Below are positions 30,885 to 41,989 of a DNA stretch of 64,000 bases, one piece after another. The stretch covers positions 2,373,747 through 2,437,746 of the forward strand of contig NC_089179.1 in the NCBI RefSeq assembly GCF_947507565.1, written 5' to 3'. Source of the DNA: Oscarella lobularis. Taxonomy: Eukaryota; Porifera; Homoscleromorpha; Homosclerophorida; Oscarellidae. The translations under genes were made by a program, and so were the position numbers. The notes beneath the pieces were generated by a model, which was not told where the DNA came from, did not search any database, and saw nothing but the letters and a program-made list of their open reading frames with translations. Position 1 is the stretch's first letter, and each line of letters begins with the position of its first letter.

Positions 30885-33080
30885 TGTCGCGTTTGCTCAA
30901 AGCTGATTTCGTCGCGTGCGAGAAGAACGAAGGATTGCACTGAATGCGCGACAGCCATCAAAGAGGCCTTTTTGATCGACAACGCTAACAACTCTTCCGA
31001 GTTGCATCCGTCCAAGCTGTGCGAGAGTTGCATTGACGTGACTGCTCGTCACAAAGTGGCAAAAGAAGCGGGTCGAATGTACCGATCGACGCAGAACGTC
31101 GTCAGCTCTTGGCCTCAGCATGTCGACGGCTCGTGCTATATTTGCGATCTCCACTGCAACTCTCGAAGCCCGGACGACATCCGGCGAAGAGAAAGAAGCT
31201 TCTCGGTCCTCCGAAGCGAAGCAGCGTCAGGGCGCTTGAGGACTTCCTTCATTCTATAGCCCTACCCCCATTCAAATCGTCATCATTCTCCCAATAACTG
31301 TATCCATATTTTGAGACAGAAAGCAACTTGTTGCATGTTATAGAGCAGCTTCTCTGCTTTATATGCGGCGATATCACAGAAAGGCCGATTGATGCGAGCT
31401 GCCACCACACAGCTTGTATGAAATGCCTCGTCAAACAATACGGCGATCTCCACTCGGGAGGACTAGACCTGCTCAGCAAGAGACTGCTTTACTGTTTTTA
31501 GAAGCAGCAATTGTCATTTCTCATTCAGCGAACTGGGAACGTTTGCTGCCGTTCACAAGCTCGTTGATTTTTCTTTGCGCTCGCTCGAAGTACGCTGACC
31601 TCCAGGCAAGATTCAAAAAAGTAATTGTGTCTTTAGGTACGCTGTTCAAAACGCTGCGGAGCTGTGTTTTCGTACGGCTCGCTGAAAGACCATGTTTGTC
31701 AGCAAGTTCATCTTTTGCCTGTCACACCCCTGAGGCGGGTTCGGTCGCTTGAAAACATCTCAAGCATAGCAACACCAGACACAGTTCAAAAAAAGCAAGC
31801 TGGCGCCGTTATTCAACGATTGCTTAGCAACAAGAGGGGAACTACAGATGACATTGTTCTTAGTCTTCCAACAGGAAATCGAGGGCAGGTATAGAGAAAC
31901 TAAAAAACAGCTTTGCCGTTTGTAATACATTTTGGTGTAGACATTAAATCTCGCGAACCTGGGTTGTCCAAGAATTCCTTCTGATCGTGCCTCTTCCCGA
32001 ACGCTAAGTGATCGCACAGCCCGATTAGAGAGACTTCGCGCTTGCGTGAGTGGGGTGCGGTCAACGACGCGAGCTCTCGTGCTCAACTGCGGCACGAAGT
32101 AAATCGAACGACGAAGGAAGAACGCCGAGATCTACTCAGAGACGCCGGATTCGTAGCTTCTTCGGGTCAGCAAATGGATTACAGAACTACTCTTGCTCTG
32201 AAAGCCGATCTTGGCCTGCCTTGGGCGAGACTTCGAATACTTCGTCGGTAAAACGATTCTCTGCGAGTATTTTAAACTATCTAAACGCACTTCTGTCAGA
32301 TGGCTTGCGAATTGGGGAGTGAGAATCCCGGGAGAACAGAAGGACCGAGAGCTAATGAGACAGTTGGTCCCGGAGGATATTAGAGCGGAAATGACTGGTT
32401 TCAGCTTCAAGTCCGCAAGTAATGTCATCCTCAAGCCTGCTCCACTTGTATACATTGATGACTTGTCAAAGGCCATCACATCGGCGTTGGAAGAATTGAA
32501 TAGGTACTATATCTTGAGGAATAAAACGGTAGTAACCTCTGCAGTAATCCTTTTAAGTTCTGGCGAGCTGACTTGGCATGATTGTATCCCAGACAATAAA
32601 ATCTGGGTGAAGATCGGAGGTGACCACGGCGGTGGAAGTTTCAAGTTTTCGTTTCATTTGGGAAACGCCCTTCGCGTGCATTCCGTTCACAACGTGCATC
32701 CCATCTGTTGCTTTGCAGCGGGTGATTCGAAAACTAACTTGGAAGTCGCATTAGGGCTATACCGAAGTCAGGTACAGGAAATTTCGTCTCTTAGAGGTAT
32801 ATTGTACCGGATGCTCCCTGGATCTTTTGGTAACTTTTCATTAGAGATAAAAGCATCGATGTTTTCGTTTTTGGCGACTACGAGTTTCTGTTTCGATTGT
32901 ATGGAATTTCCGGCGCCTGCGATAAAGTAGCCATATACTATAAATTGAAACACTTTCTGACGTACTCTACTTGTTACAGGCTGTCGACCGTGTCTTTGGT
33001 GCTTGTGCACAAAGCGGGAGACCCAGGCGTCGCTGGAAAGTATTGCTGCTGGGCTTGAAAAGATGTCTCAGAGCGAATGT
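30885..33080 (+). pseudogene. RAG1-N-terminus-like protein with RING finger and DDE-like core (N-RAG-TP type)
   Basis: Opens with LCRVCSKLISSRARRTKDCT, then KEAFLIDNANNSSELHPSKL, CESC and DGSCYICDLHCNSRS. This is the Cys/His layout of the vertebrate RAG1 N-terminus (LCRxCG...HPxxFCxxC...CxxC). A RING follows at about 31355 (CFICGDITERPIDASCHHTA, CMKCL). Further blocks: KKQAGAVIQRLLSNKRGTTD (about 31790), DYRTTLALKADLGLPWARLR (about 32175), then KIGGDHGGGSFKFSFHLGNA (about 32600) and, in a shifted frame, FVFGDYEFLFRLYGISGAC (about 32865). After a short intron comes CRPCLWCLCTK (about 32982). GGDHG and FGDYEF are candidate catalytic acids. Several frameshifts and a stop make it a pseudogene. 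I recall similar RAG1-N-like mobile genes (N-RAG-TP) from molluscs, echinoderms and cnidarians. Confidence 0.65.
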
Positions 33081-33189
33081 TAAAGATGTGGCCAGCAGAA
33101 GAGAAACTCACTGACAAGTCCAATTTCATTGAGGAAACGAACTTGAGATTCGATTAGTTGAGTTAAAGGAGATTATTAGTGCCGCAGCT

Positions 33190-33400
33190 TGAATGCCGGA
33201 CTGCTAAGGGTACAGTTCGTCGTTAAGAAGGGGGAGGAGATAGTCAATTAGCGACTTTCCATATCCTGTTGGTAGAACAGCAAACGTATCGCGTCCTTTT
33301 AGGACAAAAGAAAGACCTTCGATTTGCCTGTCCTTAAGACGTTGTGGAAGAGTTGGGAAACGCATTTTGCAAAACACATGCTAACGCTTTCAAAATTGAG
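33190..33400 (-). pseudogene. RecQ-like helicase N-terminal fragment
   Basis: The minus strand reads FPTLPQRLKDRQIEGLSFVL, then KGRDTFAVLPTGYGKSLIDY and LLPLLN: the Q-motif region and Walker A of a RecQ-like helicase, with motif I (GYGKS) intact. Nothing after motif I is recognisable. It has the same orientation as the other three RecQ-like copies in the window. Confidence 0.65.
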
Positions 33401-33897
33401 GTCGTGTTAACGGTCTTTGTTACTTCCGCCCGAGCGGCTATTGCGAGCTCGAAGAGTGATCGTATTTCGGTTCTACGCAAGAGCGAACGAATACAGGCCT
33501 CCATCAAGCGTTATCGCGGACTTTTCGAGCCGCTAAAACAGGGTCTCACACGTTTAGTGGATATTTCTCTCAGGAAGCCTCGACCAAGCGACGCCGTTTC
33601 GCTTCTGTATGAAGTCGGGCGTCTAAGAAAGCACAAAAACCGCATAGAATCGTGTTTGCTCGCTGGTCAAACTTATCTGAATGAAGTCGTTCGGCCATAA
33701 GAACGGGACATCTATTTTCTTATCGACGTCACAGGCGGAATGCTGGGACGTAAAAAAGGGCGTGGGGGATTGGCAACGTAGCGATAATCGTGTGATCAAC
33801 GCTGACAAATCAGAGGCGAGAAGTAGGATTGTGCAATGCTCAACAGTGATTGGCCAACGGTATCACGTGCGGCATGTGCTGTCAGTTGGGTCCAGCC
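33401..33897. other. unassigned; open plus-strand frame 33344-33700
   Basis: A 118-residue frame (VLRKSERIQASIKRYRGLFE, VGRLRKHKNRIESCLLAGQT) has a helical, basic character but no family I recognise. It partly overlaps the RecQ fragment on the other strand. 33700-33897 is the flank of the following element. Confidence 0.3.
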
Positions 33898-34078
33898 GGC
33901 AGGACTAACTTTCACTGCGCATGTTTAACCACGTGATGAGCGGGACCCAATCGGAATTCGAAATGGGCTACAAATGTATGGTAGTTGATAGAATTTGCTT
34001 CTGATAAGGAAGCGACTAAACTGATAAGGACCCAACCCACGCTAAAGGACGAACAAATGAATTATCTTTCAAACAAGA

Positions 34079-34115
34079 AGGGGGCTATTTTTATATAGGG
34101 GGTGCTATTTTCACA
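34079..34115 (+). promoter_or_regulatory. conserved upstream motif of element A (copy 2)
   Basis: GGGGGCTATTT, a spacer containing TATATA, then GGGGGTGCTATTTTCAC. This is the counterpart of 6982-7018 in copy 1, at a similar distance from both the terminus and the start codon. Role inferred from conservation only. Confidence 0.45.
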
Positions 34116-34315
34116 AATCGCGTAGAATCGCCGAGGAAAAATCGAAACTGACGCTGATCGCGACGGCTGCTGGGCAGCCGTCTTCGTCTCGACACAAAAC
34201 GCATAAACATAGTAGCGGACGAGCTTTTCGCGGGAAGAAAGAGCGGCGAAAAGCAGTAGAAATCCGCGCGAAATAGTTCTACGCTCCTTGCTCCTCGACG
34301 AGGCGATTTTTCTCG

Positions 34316-36699
34316 ATGTTTTCGCTGTCTCTCTGCCACTACGATCGCGGCGTCATGACACGACACCTTCTCGCACAGAGCACGCCCTGTTTTGGAAGTA
34401 TTCGGAGCTATTCTGGAAGGGAAGCACGCCAGCGCGGCTCTCTGCGCGAGTTTCTCTGTGTTTGCGCCACTCGGAAGCTAAAGCGGACGAACAACGTCGC
34501 TGCGCTATGGCAATGGATCGCGAACGCTGCGCCGGTCGCCTTCGGCCGTGCCCTGAACGTCTCCTGCCCGTACTGCGTAGAATCGCTCGAACGAGCAGAA
34601 CCAGCAGATCGGGACTCGCTGCGTGCTCTTCACGAAGCACGGACGAAAATCGGTCATGTCGAAGACGAAAATCGGCTATTGAGAACGGAAATTGAGCGTC
34701 TGAGAGCCGATCGAAGCGGTATTCTTCGATTCTAAAGATATACCTCACGTGACTTTCAACAATGTATATATAGAATCATTTCCTGAACTAGTGGGGCAAT
34801 TCCAGCGTGCGCTCTATCAGCACAGCCTGCAAGAGAACTGCTCCAAGCTGTACGGAGCAGAGGAGATGAAGGAGTTCGCCGAGAGCAATGCCCCAGGTCT
34901 ATTTAGGATGATCGAAAGAGCCCTGACGGGAGACTACCCAGAAGCAGAAAGAAGAAGCGCTTTGCGAAATCAAAGGGTCGTAGGGGAACTACATCGGTAC
35001 GCCTATTTTTGCAATCAGGTAAGAATAATTTTTATTACATTACACTTTATATATCATGCGGGTCTACTTACATATACATATATACCTCTTTGTAATACCT
35101 GCAAACTTAGACGCATTTCATCCCTGTAGAGAAACAATATGCTCGTGAACGATACTGGACTGCACCTGTCTTTGTCCGGATGCTCTGAAGCGGCATTGGA
35201 ATGCGGTCGAGCCTTGGGCCTAGGCCCTCATCCCATGACCATACGACGATTCAGAAAGAAAATAAGTGGCAACAATGCGGTCATAGCCGCTGGTCTTATT
35301 GCGAATGCTGAATCTGAAAAACACATGGTGCTTCTAATGATTGACGATTACCATACGATACATACCGTTCCGAGGCCAACTTCCGGAGACACTTCAACAG
35401 CCATTCACATGGCGACGTGTCTGGCAGATTTCTATCCGTCTGTTCCAAGCATTCCTCTGCCCTTGGAGCCCATACACTACCGTCCAAACAGTTCTTCTGC
35501 CAGAGGGTTAATAAATATTGGCAGAATTCTCGATCATTTTGAAACAACCTGGAGTCATTTTTTACTCAAACGTGGATGGAGTGCCTTCCAGAAGATTTTC
35601 TCAGAATTGACATTTCCGACGTTGCCTCTTCTTTAGAAAATTTGAGGTATCTGCTGACTAGAGCAAAAACTCCTTGTTACCTCTTAAATATTTATTGAAG
35701 GTGCTACACCAGCCCAGATCGGAGAGACCTGGATTCGATGAAGAGTGTATGCCTCCTAGAAGAAATAAATCATGAATTGCATTCGGCGAAGGATTACAGG
35801 GAAGTGCTTAGCATTGTCATTGCAAAGCACCCTGCGTTAGAAAAGTACCTGAAAGGCAACGTTATGCCATTACTCGGAGACTGGCCCACGTTTTATTCTA
35901 TCAAAAAACTAATAGCAAAGGTATAACCCATTGAATGATTCTATTACTATTATTGATCATTTATAGAGCGGATCTGAGTCTTCATTTTATCATTCCATTG
36001 TTCCCGTCCTTGGGCCCTTTCATATCTACTTGAACGCTGCCGAAAATCTTCTTTCACTTTATCACCCTTTCTTTGAAAGTAATAATTAATCTCACTAACA
36101 TACAAATAATATTATTTTTACAAAAATATACAAATACTTGTTTGGCGAAAGGAAGATCCTTCTCAAGAAGCCCAGTTTTCAAAGAACATTCACACTCATC
36201 TCTTCGACGCTGGGAGGCTGGCTTCTGGTGAGAAAAGGCGTGATGAAAACGTTCAAATTATGTAAAGATGCCGACTTTGCCTTGCTCAAGCATCTTCTCG
36301 ACGACTTGCTGCCTCTGATTTTCTTTTTCTATTCGACGGTGATAAGAGGAGGCAACTACCACCTGTGGAAAAATTCTATGATACGATTAGCGTTTATTTT
36401 CTTACTCAGAAGCGGCATCATTATGACAAATCGACCATCTCGGTGATCAGCGATCTAATCCATTGTGAAACGATGATTCCAGATTGGAAAGCGATTCAAG
36501 AGTCACCTAAATATTTTCACTGAAAAAAAGTAGAAGTATTTCATTCTATGCTCAGAATGCACTGCTCATCGTGGTCAACGGCTGACCAAATAGAAGAAAC
36601 AGCAAAAGTTTTGAGTGCACGAAAATTTGACTCGGACTTTATGGAAAACTTTTTGAAGCCGTTTTTGAAGAAGCCCCACAGATTTAACAGGATAGCCTA
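34316..36699 (+). pseudogene. element A transposase-like gene, copy 2 (degraded)
   Basis: Exons parallel copy 1. The N-terminus (TPCFGSIRSYSGREARQRGS) has a frameshift near 34440 before VSLCLRHSEAK; then a coiled-coil stretch; 34790-35018 (MIERALTGDYPEAE, ELHRYAYFCNQ); 35139-35636 with MIDDYHTIHTVPRPTSG and STAIHMATCLAD; 35700-35922 (CYTSPDRRDLDSMKSVCLLE, LLGDWPTFYSIKKLIAK); about 35970-36080 (LGPFHIYLNAAENLL, keeping the Glu that copy 1 has as Gln); and 36140-36690 (GGWLLVRKGVMKTFKLCKDA) with a frameshift near 36410. The RING-like C-terminus is missing. Amino-acid identity to copy 1 is high in the core and low at the ends, useful for finding conserved residues. Confidence 0.75.
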
Positions 36700-38245
36700 G
36701 AACAAATAAGGTCGGGCGGTGTCCGTTGGCCAGCCGCACGCTATGGCTGACAGAACTTGGAGGACCTAAAGCCAAACTTGTTAATAAGACTACCTTGTTT
36801 CTGCAAAAAGTTTAAGTTTTACGTAGAAAATTTGCTTAGAGCGCGTTAGCAAACAACCCGAGTCCCTTCTGCGCTAATCCCGGATGTAGCAAAGAGGAGG
36901 AGGGCGTGGGCGCAGATTCCTAGATAAATCAAGGCTGCAACGCGCTATCTAATTACGTGACTTTATAGAAACCATTCTGTATCAATTTTCTAACGTACGC
37001 AAAAGTTAATTAAACATTGCAACGCGATTTTTGCAGCTATTACATCCGCTCTCGTCCCTACTTTCCCGTGCACCTCTAGCACAAGCTGGATACAGAATGG
37101 CTTTTCAAAAAACCAAAAGAAAGCATAACGTGCACGAGCGTGTCGCTACCTGCTCCTCGGCGCAATTAACTACGTCATTGACCAGGTATTGCACGTGACC
37201 GTAGCTACGGTCATCATGTAATAAGAGAAATACAAGCCAGCCACAATAATTAACATGTCTTCTGTAGCAAGCCAAATCGAACAAAGCTCAAGAAAAGCGA
37301 ATGCTTTTGGATGAATTCGACTTCTCAGAGTTTCGGCCTGACCAGCGGGAAGCGAATTTGTCTCTTATGCGAGGAGGAGACGCCTAAGTACCTGTGCTGG
37401 GAGGTCGATTTGCTTCATTTTGCCATTAATATTATCTTGCTACAATACTGCTTTGTTTTATCTCTCCTGAGTGCACTTATAGCCATCTACTGTTCGTAAT
37501 AGCTAATAGTTTTAAGGCTGATCTAAAAAACTTTCACAAAATCTCGACGTGCTCAGGATTGACTTAGAGGAAAACCAAACGTGCAAACAGATAGTCAAAG
37601 CCAATCGCCTCTTGTCAGGTCAATCCAGCCGCCAAACCCGCTACAATCACCGTCGTCGCTGCCTTCGCCGGAGCCTGTACGATTGGCGGAACCGCTACCA
37701 CCGGATATAAATACGCGAAATACGAATTGCAAATTTTTTAACGGTTGATGTCGGTGTTCGATATCCAACGCACAATTTGAACTCAACCATCAAATTCAGG
37801 TTTCGTCGTTGTTGTCACCGCCGTAGTCCCGGTGCCATCTCCTGGTCGCGAACGACACTTTGAGAAGAATAAATGTCTCGAACGTTGTTATCTTGGCGTC
37901 CTGACGATCTGGAGTCGCCGCGGGCGCTACCGCAGTTCTCCATGTCGGCTTTCGATCGCTATGCAACCGCCGATAACGCTATATAGCAGGTATAACGAGG
38001 TGCTTCACGCAACTCTTGAATCGCAGTAAATCTTAATTAATTAAATAAATTGCCTGTATAAAAAATGTAAAAAACATGTTTAAAATCTGTTATATTGTTT
38101 TTCACTATAAATCTCTTTATGCCTTTTGAAACAGATATTGTTTATGATAGTACTGAAAACATGAGATCAGTTAAAGCTTTCAAAAATTATGATCAAGTTT
38201 TTCCTAAAAGCAATATTTGCATCGAATATTCTATAAGTCATTAAT
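36700..38245. other. mostly unassigned; possible RecQ Q-motif scrap at 37296-37385
   Basis: At 37296 the plus strand reads LLDEFDFSEFRPDQREANLS, then LMRGGDA and a stop, resembling the RecQ Q-motif region (FxEFRPxQxEAxxxxLxGxD). It is short and unsupported by other motifs. 37600-37990 contains shadow ORFs only. Confidence 0.35.
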
Positions 38246-38249
38246 AACA

Positions 38250-38695
38250 GAGCCGTGACTCTCCGGCCATTTTACTTTGATCATAGGAGATGCATCTGGC
38301 TTCATTAGAGAGCTGGGCTTTTTACTTTGATTCTAAGAGATGAATCAGAGAGCTAGGCTCATTTATGAATAATGCATCTCTCTTTATTAGAGAGTTGGGC
38401 CCTTTACTCTGATTGTAAGATACGCATACGGCTGTATTAGAGAGCTGAGCCCATTTACTTTGATTCTAAGAGATGCATCTGGCTTAATTAAAGAGCTGCG
38501 CCATTTACTTTGAATTTAAGGGATGCATCAAACTTTATTAGAGAGCTGGGCTTTTTAGTTTTATTCTGAGTAATGCATCTAGTTATATTAGATAGCTCGG
38601 CCTTTTATTTTCATTCTGAGAGATGCATCTGGCTTTATTGGATAGCTGGTCTATTTATTTTGATTCTAAGAGATGTTTAGGGCTTTATGAAAGAG
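38250..38695. repeat. degenerate tandem repeat, ~55-60-bp unit
   Basis: Seven or eight imperfect copies of a unit containing TTAGAGAGCTGGGCTTTTTA, CTTTGATTCTAAGAGATGCA and TCTGGC. Copy length varies from about 42 to 62 bp. Confidence 0.8.
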
Positions 38696-38699
38696 AAAA

Positions 38700-39080
38700 G
38701 AAAGCGTTGGATTGAGCAGTAGTTGTACTTTCTCCAAAGTATTCAACCGCCGCTTTGAAAACAGTGTAAACGTCAATTGTTATGTAGACAGTAGTAATCT
38801 TTGATTCTCTCGTTTCGGAAAGAGGGGTCGCCTGAATAGAATAGGGGTACCGCTATAGCAACGAACAAAGGCTCGTGGTCCTATTATAACATAACATTGA
38901 AAGATTTCATCCTCCGTCTTGCAGAAATACAGTGCACCCACGCATAAACGTCTCACGTGCCCTCCCGCGCGTTCCGCCGCGAAATTTGAATTTGGTTGAC
39001 GTGCGGGCTGTCGACGACATTGCAGCGATAGCGATAGTCGTCGCGCATATTACTCTACAGGATCTAGTTAAAAAACGCTT
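38700..39080. other. no recognisable feature
   Basis: No domain or repeat noted between the tandem array and the DDE-like gene on the minus strand. Confidence 0.3.
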
Positions 39081-39083
39081 ACC

Positions 39084-41440
39084 TTAGTCGCGGCGACCAT
39101 TTCTGTAGGCTGGGCCCCATGGGGTGATATCCCTGTCGGCGTGTGAAGGACCATGTCTTTTCTGGGAGCGATTGGCTTCGTTTCCGACTTTCGCGACGTT
39201 TGCTAGAGGCTTTTGACACATATGCTTGGCTTCAAATCTCATGCACCACAAATTGATCAAAGGACCCATCCTACATGAAATAGAAGGACATTGTAATTAA
39301 TGACGCCATGCACGTGCATATATACTCAGCTTACCAAATCATAAATTCAGGAGTGTGAATATTGTAGTGCATTTCGGTGTGACTGAAGACTCAGGGTATA
39401 TTCTAGTAAATTCAACGTGGTGTTCTTGAATTAAATGCTTCAGAAACGCTGCTTTTTCCTTTGATGCTGTAGGCGAGAAGACAATGTCAACAATGTCAAG
39501 GTGAAGCAAAAAATTATTATAGTGAACGTTGTCGTCAGGAACTACCATTCCGATCATCAATAGAAGATGCCGAGAAAAGCACCACACTTTTGCAGCTATT
39601 ATAAACATTTATTAACGTGTTTACCAAATTTTGTTTATATCTGAATACCAGATTGGGACAAAGTGTTTCCTTTAGACAGAACTTTGTTTTTCTTTAATAC
39701 ACTGGGTTTGTTTTTTGCTTCGCCACACCCATAGCTGAATGCTTGCAATTTGTTGTTTATATCGCTCACTGAAATTATTCCACTTTTATGCAGATGCTCC
39801 AGGAGAAGTTTCAGTTGATATTGTAAGAATCCTTCAAGAAAGTCGTGCATAATGTCAGGACAGAGACCCTCTGTCACGTGAAAGAATTTCGATTGATTCA
39901 ATATTGAATCTCCCAAAACACCATTTGCAATTTCCAATTCTCCTCTTGTTTCCGGATTTTCTTCTAGTTGGGTGCAGTGTTGTTGATGTAGAATTTGTGT
40001 TCTTGGTTCAAAGTCCTCAGAGACAAACTGAAAAAGGTGCTATAAACGTTTGGACACAATTTCGACTCCTACTCATGGTTAACCTTAATTCTGGAGTCCT
40101 CCGCCGTAGCCATACAGTAGCGGCAGCGTCTGTTTGAAGAATGAAGGGCTCTCAATCCTCCAATAGAGTGAGCTGCGAGATTATCTGCCGAAATTGCGAC
40201 CAACGTGCCACGAATTATCTCTCTCTGGCCTTTCCTTGTGATAGCAACACCATCAACCTATAAATAGGATATAGTCAATTCTGTAATGTGTGCCTAACTT
40301 TTGCCATACGCTTTCGAGCGATCGTATTGACACCATAAAAGGTTGTAAAATTTCATTGAATCCATACTCTTCGAGAACTGTATATTTTGTAACAGCCACA
40401 AGCTGTATCATTTTTGTCGTTGATCTGAACTTCGGACTGATGTTTCCAAGGGTATAATAGAACATTGCTAAAGCAGAAGTTGTTTTCATTATTAGCAATG
40501 CCATGAGGTTGACTGTACCGAGTTTACGCTTTTTTGTGTTTGATCCAAGTGGGTTGCAAATTTCAATGTCGTCATAGAAAAGTATTATCTGCAATGCTTT
40601 TGGATACCTTTGAAAAAATTCGCTATCTTTCAATTTTTTGCCATCACATATCTTTCATTAAAGTTTCGGTTGATTGATGTCCTTGAACTACCTATTTGTT
40701 GGTAAAAAATGTCAACAGTCAATAATTTGATGAAGTTTTGTACCTGTTCCCAAATGGAGTCGACTTGCAAAAGCTTTTCAATTGACGATAAAAGATCAAC
40801 ATCATAAAATATTTATTCTTCTTTTTTCTGACACGATTAGCTCCAAAAGAGGTGAATAGAAACGTTGATCCAAGAGCTTTCTGTTGGTTGCTGAAAAGAA
40901 GCTCAAAAAATTGTTTTATTGCATTGTACAGTATATCTTACCAGAAAATCGAAATTTTCTTCAACAAATTTATTTAACTGATATCTCGTGTGTAATCCGT
41001 CAGAAAGAGGTGTTTCCTTTCTGCAACAGCAGAAGTAATGGTAGAAATTTTTTCGATCTTTGCTGCTCTAATAGCCCCTTGTATTATTTCCATTTTTTCA
41101 GCAAACAAAGCATCAACTGATTGCAAAATCTGATCACAGGCTGTTTGTGTCAGTTCCATATCTTCTTTCAATTTAAGTAAAAATTTGGCCGCACATGTTC
41201 GTATCAAGATTTCTTTCTCAGGACCGTCATGCTCGATGACTGCATCAACTTCGCTGGAAATATTTTCAGCGTGGCTTGGCATTATTGAATCATCCTGATC
41301 CTGGTCTTCATCACTTCTAATTGATTCATCATGCACTTCCGACTCGTTCTTGTCAATGTCTCTTCTATGTTTGCGAAACACGTGAGAGTGATAACTGCTG
41401 TACTTTGTAAAAGGTCGGGAAATGAACAATATTCAACCAC
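39084..41440 (-). pseudogene. putative DDE transposase of an unnamed animal family (ADNLA / MHDxLEG motifs)
   Basis: Minus-strand exons in order: 41429-40978, a C2H2-like RPFTKYSSYHSHVFRKHR, then a helical region AAKFLLKLKEDMELTQTACD; 40633-40255, FFQRYPKALQIILFYDDIEI and CNPLG, FYYTLGNISPKFRSTTKMIQ, GFNEILQPFMVSI; 40252-40070, EIIRGTLVAISADNLAAHSI and RCRYCMAT; 39937-39640, HVTEGLCPDIMHDFLEGFLQ; 39608-39345, LLLMIGMVVPDDNVHYNNFL and LIQEHHVEFTRIYP; 39269-39090, GPLINLWCMRFEAKH. The acidic residues in YDDIE, SADNLA and MHDFLEG are candidate DDE positions; I have seen this pattern in many invertebrate and fish proteins but cannot name the superfamily. About 17 extra residues sit between KKRKLG and MFYYTLGN. 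Missing or shifted exon edges suggest a pseudogene. Confidence 0.55.
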
Positions 41441-41733
41441 GCCTGTGCCATACACGATCCTGTGAAGGCCAAATGACAGTGGTGCTGCGCCATTCACTAC
41501 AAATTCTTTGAAAATCTTCCGCATTGAATCAATGGCACTTTTATTCCTATGTCGTTTATCCTCTGTATGCCACGCAAACCAATCTTGATATGTAGGCGTG
41601 GCCGCAAACCACTTTTGATATGTGGGCGTGGCTTGTAACAATTTTTACTCTCCAATATATGACTTCAGCAACATACATTCTTTTCTTACATTACAACTTC
41701 TCTCTTGAGAATTTTCATTCGAGTTGCATCTTA

Positions 41734-41890
41734 AGGCTCGTTCACAGTAACGACGCTCGGCGAGCGGAGCGTCGAGCGTTCAGCGTCCGACCATTCATAG
41801 TAAACGCTGAAGCTGACGCTCGACGCTTCGCTCGCCGAGCGTCGCGACGCTCGCGTTTGCCTCGGGAGCGATCTCAGCGTCAGTTGTGAG
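41734..41890 (+). repeat. Harbinger-like left terminus with GCTCGGCGAGCG repeats
   Basis: AGGCTCGTTCACAGTAACGA is preceded by TTA (41731-41733) and followed by inverted and direct repeats of CGACGCTCGGC / GCCGAGCGTCG to about 41875. It is nearly identical in its first 30 bp to the end at 55126. Confidence 0.75.
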
Positions 41891-41989
41891 CGTTTCATTG
41901 TGACGTAGTTTGCGGTAAGACAAATCAGCGCATCCAGTTTGTATCACATGTGCCACCTGATTAAATTAACATGCGTATTCACTGACGAC

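Larger units (their letters stand above)
33898..36699 (+). mobile_element. element A copy 2, 3'-truncated
   Basis: Begins GGCAGGACTAACTTTCACTG at 33898 and continues with CGCATGT, matching the element A end (AGCAGGGGRGACTTTCAC). Exon order and protein sequence then parallel copy 1 in the opposite genomic orientation. Homology stops near 36695, before the region encoding the RING-like domain and without a right-hand inverted repeat, so this copy cannot move on its own and no target duplication can be checked. Confidence 0.8.

Noticed and set aside
33344-33700. 118-residue plus-strand ORF as a new gene
   Set aside because: No recognisable motif, overlaps the RecQ fragment on the other strand, and lies between broken elements.
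37296-37385. Fifth RecQ-like copy
   Set aside because: Only one short Q-motif-like stretch ending in a stop; kept as a note in the spacer entry.
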